A DNA stretch of 64,000 nucleotides from Pollutibacter soli (GTDB lineage Bacteria; Bacteroidota; Bacteroidia; Chitinophagales; Chitinophagaceae): assembly GCA_029269725.1 (NCBI GenBank), contig JARJHS010000004.1, positions 1 to 64,000 on the forward strand. The letters run 5' to 3'. Each line of letters opens with the position of its first letter. Positions within the stretch are counted from its first letter, which is position 1. Shown here one piece after another: positions 1-8,481 of the stretch. The translations under genes were made by a program, and so were the position numbers. The notes beneath the pieces are model-generated. The model did not search any database, was not told the origin of the DNA, and was given only the letters and a program-made list of their open reading frames with translations.

Positions 1-55
1 AACCTCCTTTTTATACAGCTCAATTGTGTATAAACCTATATCCAAAACTGAAAAT

Positions 56-96
56 AAAAAAAGCTGCCTCATTTTACTTTTGAGACAGCCTCTTTT
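56..96 (-). terminator. Intrinsic terminator, imperfect hairpin
   Basis: The arms GCTGcCTCA and TGAGaCAGC pair with one central mismatch around a 9-nt loop. Seven A residues precede the hairpin on the + strand, giving a T7 tail on the - strand. A shorter T-run on the other side may make it bidirectional. The gene it serves is not visible in the window. Confidence 0.55.
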
Positions 97-153
97 AGTA
101 AGTAGTGAGTAGTAAGGAGGTTCAGAGTTCAGGGCTAAAAGTTGAAGGTTAGT
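96..153. repeat. Heptamer-period repeat array (TAGTAAG, then GGTTCAG units)
   Basis: Units of 7 bp follow one another: TAGTAAG, TAGTGAG, TAGTAAG, then GGTTCAG, AGTTCAG, GGCTAAA, AGTTGAA. The unit drifts but the period stays at 7. It belongs to the family of heptamer arrays scattered through this window. Confidence 0.6.
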
Positions 154-771
154 CAAGGTGATCGGGGACGCTTTAAGGCTGGCAAGGAGAATATGTGTTA
201 TGGCCTGGATTAAGAATTTCACTTGCTGTTGAAAGGTTGGTCCATTGAAGTAAGGTGGGCGTGACAGGAAATAAGAAATGATTTTTTCTTTTTTAGATTT
301 CAGAACATCAAATATCAGGTGTTACTTTTTCTTCATTTAATATTAGCATTTGATTTTAATCACGATACCTCAGCATACTTATAATATCATGATTCTGATA
401 GCAGAAATTCCAAACTCAGTTATGAAAGGCTGCTATGAAAATGTACTTCCAGAAAAACAAAATCCTGTCAAACAATATGGTTTATTAAACAGGTTACAAT
501 GATTTTCTACTTCAAATTTAATAGGTGAAAACACCCTTCCAGGAATGCTCCGTCGGGCATATTTTACGCGTCTGAATTTAAACTAACAGGTGTTAACTTA
601 ATTCGATGATTGGAAGAAAAGATTCGGCGGCTGATTTTTAAAACCGTAAAATCACTATTATTTTTACATCATCAAACGTAAGAATACGGAAAAGCAGAAA
701 AGCAGAAAATACGGTTGATACAAAGCGATCACAAATCAAATAAGATATTAACACGGATGGTTTTAGGATAT

Positions 772-797
772 GCCGGCAGGAGACTGCCGGCTTTTTT
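772..797 (+). terminator. Strong intrinsic terminator with no obvious upstream gene
   Basis: A perfect 8-bp stem (GCCGGCAG / CTGCCGGC) with a GAGA loop is followed at once by six T. It works in the rightward direction only, because there is no T-run on the other strand. No rightward protein gene lies in the 770 bp before it, so it may end an unrecognised short transcript. Confidence 0.75.
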
Positions 798-828
798 ACG
801 TTATGGGTATAACGTTCAACGTTAAACG
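798..828 (-). repeat. ACGTTYA heptamer array at the aim24-like stop codon
   Basis: Units ACGTTAT, GGGTATA, ACGTTCA and ACGTTAA run with a 7-bp period and end directly at the stop codon of the leftward gene. Read with that gene, the units are TTTAACG and TTGAACG. The same unit in the same gene-relative orientation lies just after three other stop codons (dpp-like peptidase, M20 amidohydrolase, rraA-like). Confidence 0.7.
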
Positions 829-1635
829 CTAGCGCCCGTCCCCATCAAGCAAATTTCCAAGACCACCTAATAAACTTCCTTCTTCTTTTCGGTTATATGT
901 GCCGTATGCAAGGATGCGACCGGCAAGGCGACTGATCGGAAGTGTTTGAATCCAAACTTTTCCAGGTCCTGTTAATGTGGCGAAGAACAAACCTTCGCCT
1001 CCGAAAATGGTATTACGGATGCCTCCTACAAATTGCACATCAAAATTTATCTGCCGGGTGTAGGCTACAAGACATCCCGTATCAATTCGAAGTGTTTCGC
1101 CAGGCATTAATTGTTTTTCAAAAACATGTCCGCCTGCATGAACAAAAGCCATTCCATCGCCTTCGAGTTTCTGCATGATAAATCCTTCACCACCAAAAAG
1201 ACCAGTTCCTAATCTCCTTTGAAAAGAAATGCCCACACTCACACCTTTCGCTGCGCAAAGGAATGCGTCCTTCTGGCAAATGAGCATACCATCCAGTTCC
1301 AGCAAATCCATCGGAATAATTTTTCCGGGATATGGTGATGCAAAACTCACCCGCTTTTTACCATAACCAACATTGGTAAAGGCAGTCATGAACAGACTTT
1401 CACCAGTAAGTATTCTTTTGCCTGCAGAAAATAATTTTCCGAGGATGCCGGAATCCTGTTGCCTGGAACCATCACCGAAAATGGTTTGCATCTGGATGCC
1501 ATCATCCATCATCATAAAGCTGCCGGATTCCGCGATTGCTGTTTCAGAGGGATCCAGTTCGATTTCTACATACTGCATCTGTTCGCCAACAATCTTGTAA
1601 TCGATGTCGTGATTGGTCCTTGAAGAATAGCTCAT
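829..1635 (-). CDS. AIM24 / TIGR00266 family protein
   Basis: The 268-residue product matches the bacterial TIGR00266 (AIM24-like) family: a glycine-rich, all-beta protein without signal peptide or membrane helix. Typical stretches are ETAIAESGSFMMMDDGIQM near residue 30, GIGISF-type segments in the middle, and the repeated IFGGEG / LFGGEG turns at about 150 and 210. Family members form a stacked double-beta-helix fold; their biochemical role is not settled. The gene stands alone, with a 214-bp gap to the next leftward gene. The start ATG is preceded by no clear ribosome-binding site, as usual in Bacteroidota. A heptamer repeat array begins directly at the stop codon. Confidence 0.85.
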   Translation of the reverse strand: MSYSSRTNHDIDYKIVGEQMQYVEIELDPSETAIAESGSFMMMDDGIQMQTIFGDGSRQQDSGILGKLFSAGKRILTGESLFMTAFTNVGYGKKRVSFASPYPGKIIPMDLLELDGMLICQKDAFLCAAKGVSVGISFQRRLGTGLFGGEGFIMQKLEGDGMAFVHAGGHVFEKQLMPGETLRIDTGCLVAYTRQINFDVQFVGGIRNTIFGGEGLFFATLTGPGKVWIQTLPISRLAGRILAYGTYNRKEEGSLLGGLGNLLDGDGR

Positions 1636-1758
1636 TTGTAATGATTTTTTGTGAAGGTAGAATCACTTTGACGAATTCAAAACATGAATAGTTGTACAGG
1701 AGGGTTAACTACATTTAAAAAATTCAGTACCGTTTTAAATGATCGATTGTTTTCTTAT

Positions 1759-1782
1759 AAAAAAAGGAAGCCAACTGCTTCC
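1759..1782 (-). terminator. Intrinsic terminator of the FAD oxidase gene
   Basis: A perfect GGAAGC / GCTTCC stem with a 5-nt loop has seven A on its + strand left side, giving a T7 tail in the leftward direction. It lies about 70 bp after the stop of the FAD-dependent oxidase. Confidence 0.75.
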
Positions 1783-1849
1783 GGTATGTTAATTCTGTTT
1801 TCCAGTTTAACTCTTTGCAAAAAATATCTGTCCGGGAAATTGATTCTAA

Positions 1850-3241
1850 TTATTCTTCAGGAGGAATGTTGTTATTCATGCAGAAAAAATTCTGCGGATC
1901 GAATATCGTTTTAATTTTTTTCAGCTGGTTATAGTTTTCACCATATGCACTTCTCATTCTTTCAGAATCATCACGGTCCAGATGATTAACATAAACACCT
2001 TCTGAGAATGGTTCAATTGCTTTCCAGAAATTTCGGGTCCACGCAATATTTTTTTCATCTTCTGTTTTATCTATCCATTGAGTGACAATATCCAGATCCC
2101 ATCGTTGTTTGCGATTATAAAAAGCGGTCTCTGCCGGATTGATACGTGTTACTTCCCCTTTAAGATAAAACAATAAAACAGGTGTCATCGGATTTGGCCT
2201 GGTCTGCAGATGATGTAACTGGATATCGATCAGTTCATCACTAAGTTGAGAAAAGAATCCAGATTTCCAGTAACGACGAATCCCTTTCGGTGCTGCAGCA
2301 TCGAGTGATTTTTGTAATTGCGTATATGGTATTGGTCCTACCATATCTGCTATAGGAGTAGCGAATGCTCTAATCGGTGCCAGCATTTTTTCAGCTTGTT
2401 CCTGCGGACCAAACCAGGCCGTCAATAATGCTGTCACCGGGATGCCATCCGGTGTGCAAATGAAGCCCGCAAACATCACGAGTTCGTCCGGTGTTGCAGG
2501 AACAAATTTCCTGTAAAACTTCATCACCTCTTTGGCCATTTCCATGGGATAAAGAAGCATTCCACCTGTAACCATCGGACCAATTTTATGAAGCTTAAAC
2601 GTGAACTTAGTGACCACTCCAAAATTTCCACCACCTCCCCGTATTGCCCAGAAAAGATCCCGGGAGTTATGTTTATCAGTGTGGACGACTACTCCCTCAG
2701 CAGTTACTACTTCAGCGGATAAAAGGTTGTCGCTCGCAGTTCCAAACATACTCATCAACCAGCCAATGCCACCACCAAGAGTGAGACCGGCAATACCAGT
2801 TTCGGATACAGTTCCACCAGTAGTAGCAAGTCCAAAATGCTGGGTCGCCTCATCCAGCTCGCTCCAGATGACTCCAGCTTCGGCAGTCACCATTTGTTGT
2901 GCAGGATCGACTTTTATTTCTTTCATTAAAGAAAGATCGACCATCACTCCTGCGTCGCAGACGGCGTTGCCTGCTACGTTATGTCCACCACCCCTGACAG
3001 ACACATTCAAATTATGTTTTCGTGCATATAAAATAGCGTAGACAACATCCTCATTGTTTCGGCACTGAATAATGATCGCAGGTTTTTTATCTATCATCCC
3101 ATTCCAGACGGCACGGGTAATATCGTAGTGTTCATCTCCGGGTATAAGAACATTCCCGGAAATATTTTTCTTTAAGTCTGATACATCATCATTGAACGTA
3201 ATGGCATCGGCAATTTTGCCGGAAGATGGTTCGGTGATCAT
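1850..3241 (-). CDS. FAD-binding (berberine bridge-type) oxidoreductase
   Basis: This is a 463-residue oxidase of the PCMH/BBE flavoprotein family. The FAD-binding domain fills the first half; the motif RGGGHNVAG carries the histidine that binds FAD covalently in this family, and GGTVSETGIAGLTLGGG is the second FAD loop. The place where bicovalent members have a second (cysteinyl) attachment has no Cys here, so single attachment is likely. The C-terminal BBE segment ends with YGENYNQLKKIKTIFDP and the typical N-F-F tail. The reading frame is open 96 bp further upstream, but that extension is unlike the family, so I start at the Met of MITEP. No signal peptide is seen. The substrate cannot be read from sequence; relatives oxidise sugars, alcohols or alkaloid-like compounds. 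Confidence 0.85.
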   Translation of the reverse strand: MITEPSSGKIADAITFNDDVSDLKKNISGNVLIPGDEHYDITRAVWNGMIDKKPAIIIQCRNNEDVVYAILYARKHNLNVSVRGGGHNVAGNAVCDAGVMVDLSLMKEIKVDPAQQMVTAEAGVIWSELDEATQHFGLATTGGTVSETGIAGLTLGGGIGWLMSMFGTASDNLLSAEVVTAEGVVVHTDKHNSRDLFWAIRGGGGNFGVVTKFTFKLHKIGPMVTGGMLLYPMEMAKEVMKFYRKFVPATPDELVMFAGFICTPDGIPVTALLTAWFGPQEQAEKMLAPIRAFATPIADMVGPIPYTQLQKSLDAAAPKGIRRYWKSGFFSQLSDELIDIQLHHLQTRPNPMTPVLLFYLKGEVTRINPAETAFYNRKQRWDLDIVTQWIDKTEDEKNIAWTRNFWKAIEPFSEGVYVNHLDRDDSERMRSAYGENYNQLKKIKTIFDPQNFFCMNNNIPPEE

Positions 3242-3521
3242 TTTGAAATAGTTAAGACCGTTAACGAGTTGTCTGAAACTTGAAACAGCGGTGCGGCATT
3301 TTCGGTGGAGTACGATTACTGACGAAAGGAGGAGCAATGGGACAGTAAGGTGATATGCAGTACTGTATTAAGTTAAGAAATTTTATTGACGGGGCTCGAA
3401 TTTTTTATCTGTGGGAATTTTCACTTCTTAAACCTTTAACAGACATCCTGGTATGAAAGAAAAAAATCAGGCAGGTAAAACTGCTTTTGGTGCATTTGAT
3501 TTTCCGTGATGCCCTGCAAAA

Positions 3522-3547
3522 GTTCATGACAGATGAACGATTTTTTT
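3522..3547 (+). terminator. Rightward hairpin with T7 tail
   Basis: The arms GTTCAT and ATGAAC pair perfectly around a 5-nt loop, followed by GA and seven T. No annotated rightward gene precedes it, so it may end a small transcript divergent from the FAD oxidase gene. Confidence 0.5.
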
Positions 3548-3602
3548 GCGTAGGGTAGCGATCTTTCAAAATTCATAATACTTTTCTCTAAGATGATTTA
3601 AC

Positions 3603-3632
3603 AAAAAACCCCGGCAACTGCCAGGGTTTTTT
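3603..3632 (-). terminator. Terminator of the RND efflux operon
   Basis: The stem ACCC-GGC / GCC-GGGT with one mismatch has an A6 run on one side and a T6 run on the other, so it can end transcripts in both directions. It lies 17 bp after the stop of the RND permease gene. Confidence 0.75.
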
Positions 3633-3648
3633 AGATTTAAACTTCGTT

Positions 3649-6600
3649 TTAAACAGAAGGTAAATTTTTCTTCTTCGGAAGACCGTTCCAGACCGGTTTT
3701 CCCTGCAGGGCTCTCACAATATAAGTAGCACCTGTAAAGATGAAGAAGAATGGACCGAGCAATCCAAAAACAGATATCCATCGTCCACCATAAAATTTAC
3801 TCATCGGCCGCTTCAATCTTTCTGCAATGAGGTACATACTGGGTACCATGAGCAAAGTCATAAAGAAGGCGAAGATGAGGCCCCATATGATTGTCAATGC
3901 CAGCGGTTTCCAGAATACTGCGTTGTCACCACCAAAGAAGATATGTGGTCTCCAATCCGTAAACAATGTAATGAAATTGATATTTAAACCAACAGCCAAT
4001 GGAATAAGCGCAAGTATTGCTGCGAGTGCGGTTAACAGTACGGGAATGATCCTTGTTTTTCCAGCTTCGATTACAGCCTCCCGGGTACGCATACCGCGAC
4101 TTCGTAATTCATCAGCAAACTCAATCACCAGTATTCCGTTTTTCACCACTATACCTGCAAGACCGATTATACCGATACCTGTCATCACCACTGAAGCTGT
4201 GTCGCGAGTGATCGCATATCCCAGCAATACTCCTATCAAACTAAAGATGATCTCAGAAAGAACGATCACAGTTTTACTTAGAGAATTGAATTGGAGTACA
4301 AGAATCAAAAGGATTAATCCAATCGCAATAAACAAGGCTGATTGCAGGAAGCTGAATGTTTCAGCCATCTGTTCCCCTTCACCTGTTTGAGTGATACTCA
4401 CATCATCCGGCTTCTCTTTGAAATTATCAATCGCAGCTTTAATTTGTTCATTCACGGCAGCAGGAGTATACCCTTGTGAAAGCAACACATTCGAATAGAG
4501 CGTGATTACACGTTTCTGATTTTTGCGTTTGATGCTTCCGTAAGTACTTGTCAGATCGATCTTCACGACACTGCTGATAGGTACCTGTTTGATCTGGCCC
4601 GTGCTGAAATCGCGGTAGGTGATGCGCATATTCAGCAGATCAGAAAGATTTTTGCGTTGGACCTCATTATTCCTCAGCTGGATCTTGTATTCATCTTCGC
4701 CGATTTTCAATTTGGAAATTTCCTTACCGAATAATGCCGTTCTTATTTCCATTCCTACCTGCCCTGTCGATATGCCCTGTGTCAACGCACGCTCTCTATC
4801 TACTTGTATACTGATCTCCGGGTTGGTAAGATCCACGTCCATTTTCAGATCCTCAACGCCAGCGACATTTATTTTATCAAGATAGTTTTTAAGTTTCACC
4901 GCAGTTGATGTCAGCGTTTCAAAATTATCTCCTGATACTTCAATGTTCACCGGAGGCTGCGTGGGTGGACCATTGCTTTCCTGTGCAACAGAAATCTCTG
5001 CGCCGGGAATTCCTTTGATCATCGCACGGATGGAATCGAGATAAGGTTTTGTAGATTTACCTTTTCTTTCTTCAAAGGGAACAAATGAGACCTGTATCCT
5101 TCCGAGTTCTGGTCTTGTACTTCTGTCGCCACTGTTAGGATCACTTGCTCCGACAGCAACGTTCGCAATTACTGATTCGACCAACTCATTCTTTTTGTTA
5201 TTATCCATTTCAAGCACCTGGAACACCTTTGATTCAAGCACTTTCGTGACTGAATCTGTGTACTTCACATCGGTTCCTGCCGGCAATTTCATATATACGA
5301 AAATGTTATTCGGATCACCGGATGGGAACAACAGCACAGGAACTTTTCTGACACCAAAAAACCAGAATGAAAAAAACAATAATCCAAAAGTGCTGATCAG
5401 CAGCCATACAGGACGACGACCAAATAGTGACCAGCGAAGCAACTTCTCATACCTGTTCATCAATCCCGGCAGGAACTTGTGTTGAAAACCATGTATGGCA
5501 TCATTCAAGATGAACCTGTTTAGAAGAGAAAGTCCAACGAAAAAGAATAACAGGTTTCCAACAAAACGATATCCCGCTGAATCCTGACCATACCCGATTA
5601 AATTTGCGAGTGTAGCGATGCCAATGGTCACCCAGAATAACGGCTTTTTAAAAATTTTAGATTTGGGCTCAGCATTCTCATGATCTGAATGCGACATGAA
5701 ATCTACGGCAAACACCGGGTTGATAATGTAAGCAACAATCAGCGACGCGGTGAGTGTAAATATCAACATCGTCGGGAGATAGATCATAAATTTCCCGATG
5801 ATTCCAGGCCAGAATAGTAGTGGAATAAATGGAGCAAGTGTGGTAAGTGTACCTGCGAGCACAGGTACAAATACTTCCCCGGCAGCATACTTTGCCGCAT
5901 CGACAGAACTGATTGCACCTTTCCCCTGCACAAATATCCGGTGCGTATTTTCAATTACCACAATCGCATCATCTACAACAATACCCAATCCGAATAGCAA
6001 TGCAAACAATACAATGAAGTTAAGCGTCACATTTGAACCAATAAATACATCTGCGGTTGGTAGAAATATGAAGGCAAGAAACATACTCAATGGTACAGAG
6101 AGTGCCACAAAAAATGAATTTGTGACACCCATGAAAAACATCAGTACCAGCATCACAAGAATAAACCCAATTACAATTGAGTTTACCAATTCATTAAATG
6201 ATGCACCAGCCTTAATACTCAAATCACCTGTGATGGCAACTTTCAGATCTTTCGGGAACACCGACTTTTTCATATCATCAACAACACGGTTGACTTTTGC
6301 TGATGTTTCAATCAGATTTTCACCAGTTCTTTTGATGATACTTAGTGTAACAACATTTTTTCCTTCCAGGCGAGCATAGCTTTCTCTTTCTTTTATAGTG
6401 TCCCTGATTTCAGCTATCTCACGGAGATATATAGGCGCACCATTGATGTTTTTTACTACTACAGCATTGATATCTGCCGCAGATTTAAACTGACCGTTCA
6501 CACGTAGCGTTCGCTTCTGTTCACCGACTTCCAGCAAACCACCGGAGATGTCCGCATTTTCTCTCTGCACCGCCTGTTCGATATCAGTGAAACTTATTTT

Positions 6601-7248
6601 GGCAACTTCCATTTTGTATTTATCGACATTCACCTGGATTTCTCTCTCCGGCGCTCCGATTTCATCAATACGGGAAATTTCCGAAAGCTCTTCCAGTTTG
6701 TCTTTCAATTGCTCTGCAAAATCCGCAAGTTTGGCGCCATCATAGTTACCACTTACGTTAACCGCCATCACCGGAATTTCGGAAAGACTGATCTCCTGGA
6801 TCGTTGGTTCCTGAGTAAGATCGTTTGGGAGATCTTTTTTTGCTTTATCAACAGCGTCGCGCATTTTCTGCAAAGCTTCATCCACTTTCACTGAAGTAGC
6901 GAACTCAACAATAATCGCAGAAAAATCCTGCAAAGAAGTACTGGTAATTTTGTTAATCTTAACACCGGTAATTCCTTTCAGTTCTTTTTCAATCGGCCTT
7001 GTTACGAGGTTTTCAATATCCTTTGGTGAGTTTCCGATATAAACTGTCTGTACATATACAGTAGGAAGAACTACATCCGGAAATTGTTCTTTGGGTGTAG
7101 TAACAAAGAGATTGATACCCCAAAGAGTGATGATGAAAGTGATCAGATATACTGCAGTTTTGCTGCCAACTGCCCAGTTGGTTGCAAAAAAGGTTTTTGC
7201 ATTTTTGATCAGGTGATGTACCTCACCTGGTTTATCATTGTTTGCCAT
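3649..7248 (-). CDS. RND efflux transporter permease (AcrB/HAE1-like)
   Basis: The inner-membrane pump of a tripartite efflux system, driven by the proton gradient. At 1199 residues it is about 150 longer than AcrB. Helix 1 begins near residue 30, followed by the first porter domain. Helix 4 holds the proton-relay pair D426-D427 in GLGIVVDDAIVVIEN, and helix 10 holds the matching lysine K1036 in GIVVKNGILVIEF. The extra length comes mainly from a region after helix 6 (about 545-610) with additional hydrophobic segments, and from a hydrophobic C-terminal tail. It is the last gene of a leftward four-gene operon; the adaptor stop lies 42 bp upstream. The substrate range cannot be predicted; HAE-1 pumps usually export hydrophobic or amphiphilic compounds. 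The intact DD and K residues argue for activity. Confidence 0.92.
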   Translation of the reverse strand: MANNDKPGEVHHLIKNAKTFFATNWAVGSKTAVYLITFIITLWGINLFVTTPKEQFPDVVLPTVYVQTVYIGNSPKDIENLVTRPIEKELKGITGVKINKITSTSLQDFSAIIVEFATSVKVDEALQKMRDAVDKAKKDLPNDLTQEPTIQEISLSEIPVMAVNVSGNYDGAKLADFAEQLKDKLEELSEISRIDEIGAPEREIQVNVDKYKMEVAKISFTDIEQAVQRENADISGGLLEVGEQKRTLRVNGQFKSAADINAVVVKNINGAPIYLREIAEIRDTIKERESYARLEGKNVVTLSIIKRTGENLIETSAKVNRVVDDMKKSVFPKDLKVAITGDLSIKAGASFNELVNSIVIGFILVMLVLMFFMGVTNSFFVALSVPLSMFLAFIFLPTADVFIGSNVTLNFIVLFALLFGLGIVVDDAIVVIENTHRIFVQGKGAISSVDAAKYAAGEVFVPVLAGTLTTLAPFIPLLFWPGIIGKFMIYLPTMLIFTLTASLIVAYIINPVFAVDFMSHSDHENAEPKSKIFKKPLFWVTIGIATLANLIGYGQDSAGYRFVGNLLFFFVGLSLLNRFILNDAIHGFQHKFLPGLMNRYEKLLRWSLFGRRPVWLLISTFGLLFFSFWFFGVRKVPVLLFPSGDPNNIFVYMKLPAGTDVKYTDSVTKVLESKVFQVLEMDNNKKNELVESVIANVAVGASDPNSGDRSTRPELGRIQVSFVPFEERKGKSTKPYLDSIRAMIKGIPGAEISVAQESNGPPTQPPVNIEVSGDNFETLTSTAVKLKNYLDKINVAGVEDLKMDVDLTNPEISIQVDRERALTQGISTGQVGMEIRTALFGKEISKLKIGEDEYKIQLRNNEVQRKNLSDLLNMRITYRDFSTGQIKQVPISSVVKIDLTSTYGSIKRKNQKRVITLYSNVLLSQGYTPAAVNEQIKAAIDNFKEKPDDVSITQTGEGEQMAETFSFLQSALFIAIGLILLILVLQFNSLSKTVIVLSEIIFSLIGVLLGYAITRDTASVVMTGIGIIGLAGIVVKNGILVIEFADELRSRGMRTREAVIEAGKTRIIPVLLTALAAILALIPLAVGLNINFITLFTDWRPHIFFGGDNAVFWKPLALTIIWGLIFAFFMTLLMVPSMYLIAERLKRPMSKFYGGRWISVFGLLGPFFFIFTGATYIVRALQGKPVWNGLPKKKNLPSV

Positions 7249-7290
7249 CAGTTAAGTTTTGAGTTCTTCGAATAAATCCAATCTGTTATA

Positions 7291-8442
7291 TCAATTCGCC
7301 GCCAGCTCCAGTACCTGGTTTTCGTAAAGTCCCTGAAATCCTCTTGTGATAATTTTATCTCCTGCTGCAATACCACTTTTAACTTCGATCAGGTCGGAAT
7401 AAAATTCACCGATGGTAACCGGTTTCTTTTTCGCGACCTTCTTTCCTTTTTCTTCACCAACAACATAGATATACTTTCCGTTTTCATCCGTCTGTACAAT
7501 TTCTACCGGAATCACCACTGCATTTTTTGCCTGATGATCAAGAATTTTTACTACTGCAACCTGGTTTGGTTTCAATATATTGTCAGCAGGAACTTTAGCT
7601 TCAGCAACAAAACTCCTGGAAATGTTGTTGATGGTTTCACTGACCAGGTTGATACTGGTTTTATATTTTTTGTTGAGATCCGGAACTTCTACAATTACCG
7701 GCATTCCTTTTTTGATTTTCGCAACATAGTTCTCAGGAACATCAACTACTGCTTTTAATGCTGACGGATTTACTATTGTTATGCCTGCCATGGGAGCACC
7801 AGAGAAAAATTCACCGACCCGGATATTTACTGATTCTGCAACACCGGAAACTTCTGCATATACATTTGAAAGATTCAACTGCTCTTTAACAACGGCCATC
7901 TGTTTTTCGAGATTCTCCACATTATTTTTCGCAGTTAGGTATTGTACTTCAGTGCCGATGCCTTCGTTCCAAAGATTCTTCTGACGCTCAAAAATTGATT
8001 TTGCAAAACTGACCTGAGTTTCCAGTTGTGCAATATTCTGCCGTACTACTGCATCGTCGAGTTTAAGTAACAGTTGTCCTTTCTTTACACGGTCACCAAG
8101 TTTAACATAGATTGCTTTAACCTGCCCGCCTTGTCCACGTGGAGACACATTATAAGTATTTTCGGTTGTTATCTTTCCCTGCAGGTCGATGAAGTGCTGG
8201 AAGTCCTGGGGTTGAATTTCAGATATGGATACCAGTTTTGCTTTTTCCTCAACTGTGGAGGGATCGAGTTTCGCAATTTCTGCTTCGAGCGCGAGGATTT
8301 TTTTATCTAGTTCTTCTTTCTGTTTTTTGAAGGATTCCAGCGAAGCTTTCTTTTCATTGATACCTCCTTTATTTTTATCCGCTGTGCTTGCTCCGCAGGC
8401 CATTAGGAAAAATAAGGCAGTAATCAGGGAGATCTTTTTCAT
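7291..8442 (-). CDS. RND efflux periplasmic adaptor (membrane fusion protein), lipoprotein
   Basis: The adaptor links the inner-membrane pump to the outer-membrane channel. I start at the Met of MKKISLITALFFLMACG, because this gives a lipoprotein signal with the lipobox LMAC; the longer frame (9 residues more) is less likely. A coiled-coil segment rich in K and E (KKASLESFKKQKEELDKKI) comes first, then the split biotinyl-lipoyl domain (GQGGQVKAIYVKLGDRVKKGQLLLKLDD), a second helical hairpin near 115-165, and the beta-barrel and membrane-proximal domains with VVIPVEIVQTDENGKYIYVV. The protein is 383 residues, normal for HlyD/AcrA-type adaptors. It lies 39 bp after the tolC-like gene. Confidence 0.9.
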   Translation of the reverse strand: MKKISLITALFFLMACGASTADKNKGGINEKKASLESFKKQKEELDKKILALEAEIAKLDPSTVEEKAKLVSISEIQPQDFQHFIDLQGKITTENTYNVSPRGQGGQVKAIYVKLGDRVKKGQLLLKLDDAVVRQNIAQLETQVSFAKSIFERQKNLWNEGIGTEVQYLTAKNNVENLEKQMAVVKEQLNLSNVYAEVSGVAESVNIRVGEFFSGAPMAGITIVNPSALKAVVDVPENYVAKIKKGMPVIVEVPDLNKKYKTSINLVSETINNISRSFVAEAKVPADNILKPNQVAVVKILDHQAKNAVVIPVEIVQTDENGKYIYVVGEEKGKKVAKKKPVTIGEFYSDLIEVKSGIAAGDKIITRGFQGLYENQVLELAAN

Positions 8443-8481
8443 TGTGGATGCTTTTATAAAAAATGTCATGTTAGTTTGATT

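Larger units (their letters stand above)
1..828. other. Gene-free left end of window
   Basis: No convincing protein gene was found here on either strand. It holds a hairpin with a T-run near the left edge, a 7-bp-period repeat array, a loose GCAGAAAA repeat near 690-710, and a perfect terminator hairpin at 772-797 that reads rightward although no rightward gene precedes it. A short non-coding transcript ending at that terminator is possible, but I recognise no known RNA family. Confidence 0.6.
3242..3648. other. Intergenic region between FAD oxidase and efflux operon
   Basis: No gene of normal size is present. A rightward hairpin with a T7 tail lies at 3522-3547, and an 18-codon open frame starting with ATG at 3453 precedes it (MKEKNQAGKTAFGAFDFP), which may be chance. 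The terminator of the efflux operon lies at the right end. Confidence 0.5.

Noticed and set aside
1-770. tRNA or tmRNA in the left gene-free region
   Set aside because: No cloverleaf, CCA end or tmRNA tag pattern could be found by eye.
4619-4885. Frames on the + strand inside the RND permease gene
   Set aside because: They are mirror frames of a well-supported gene with complete catalytic residues.
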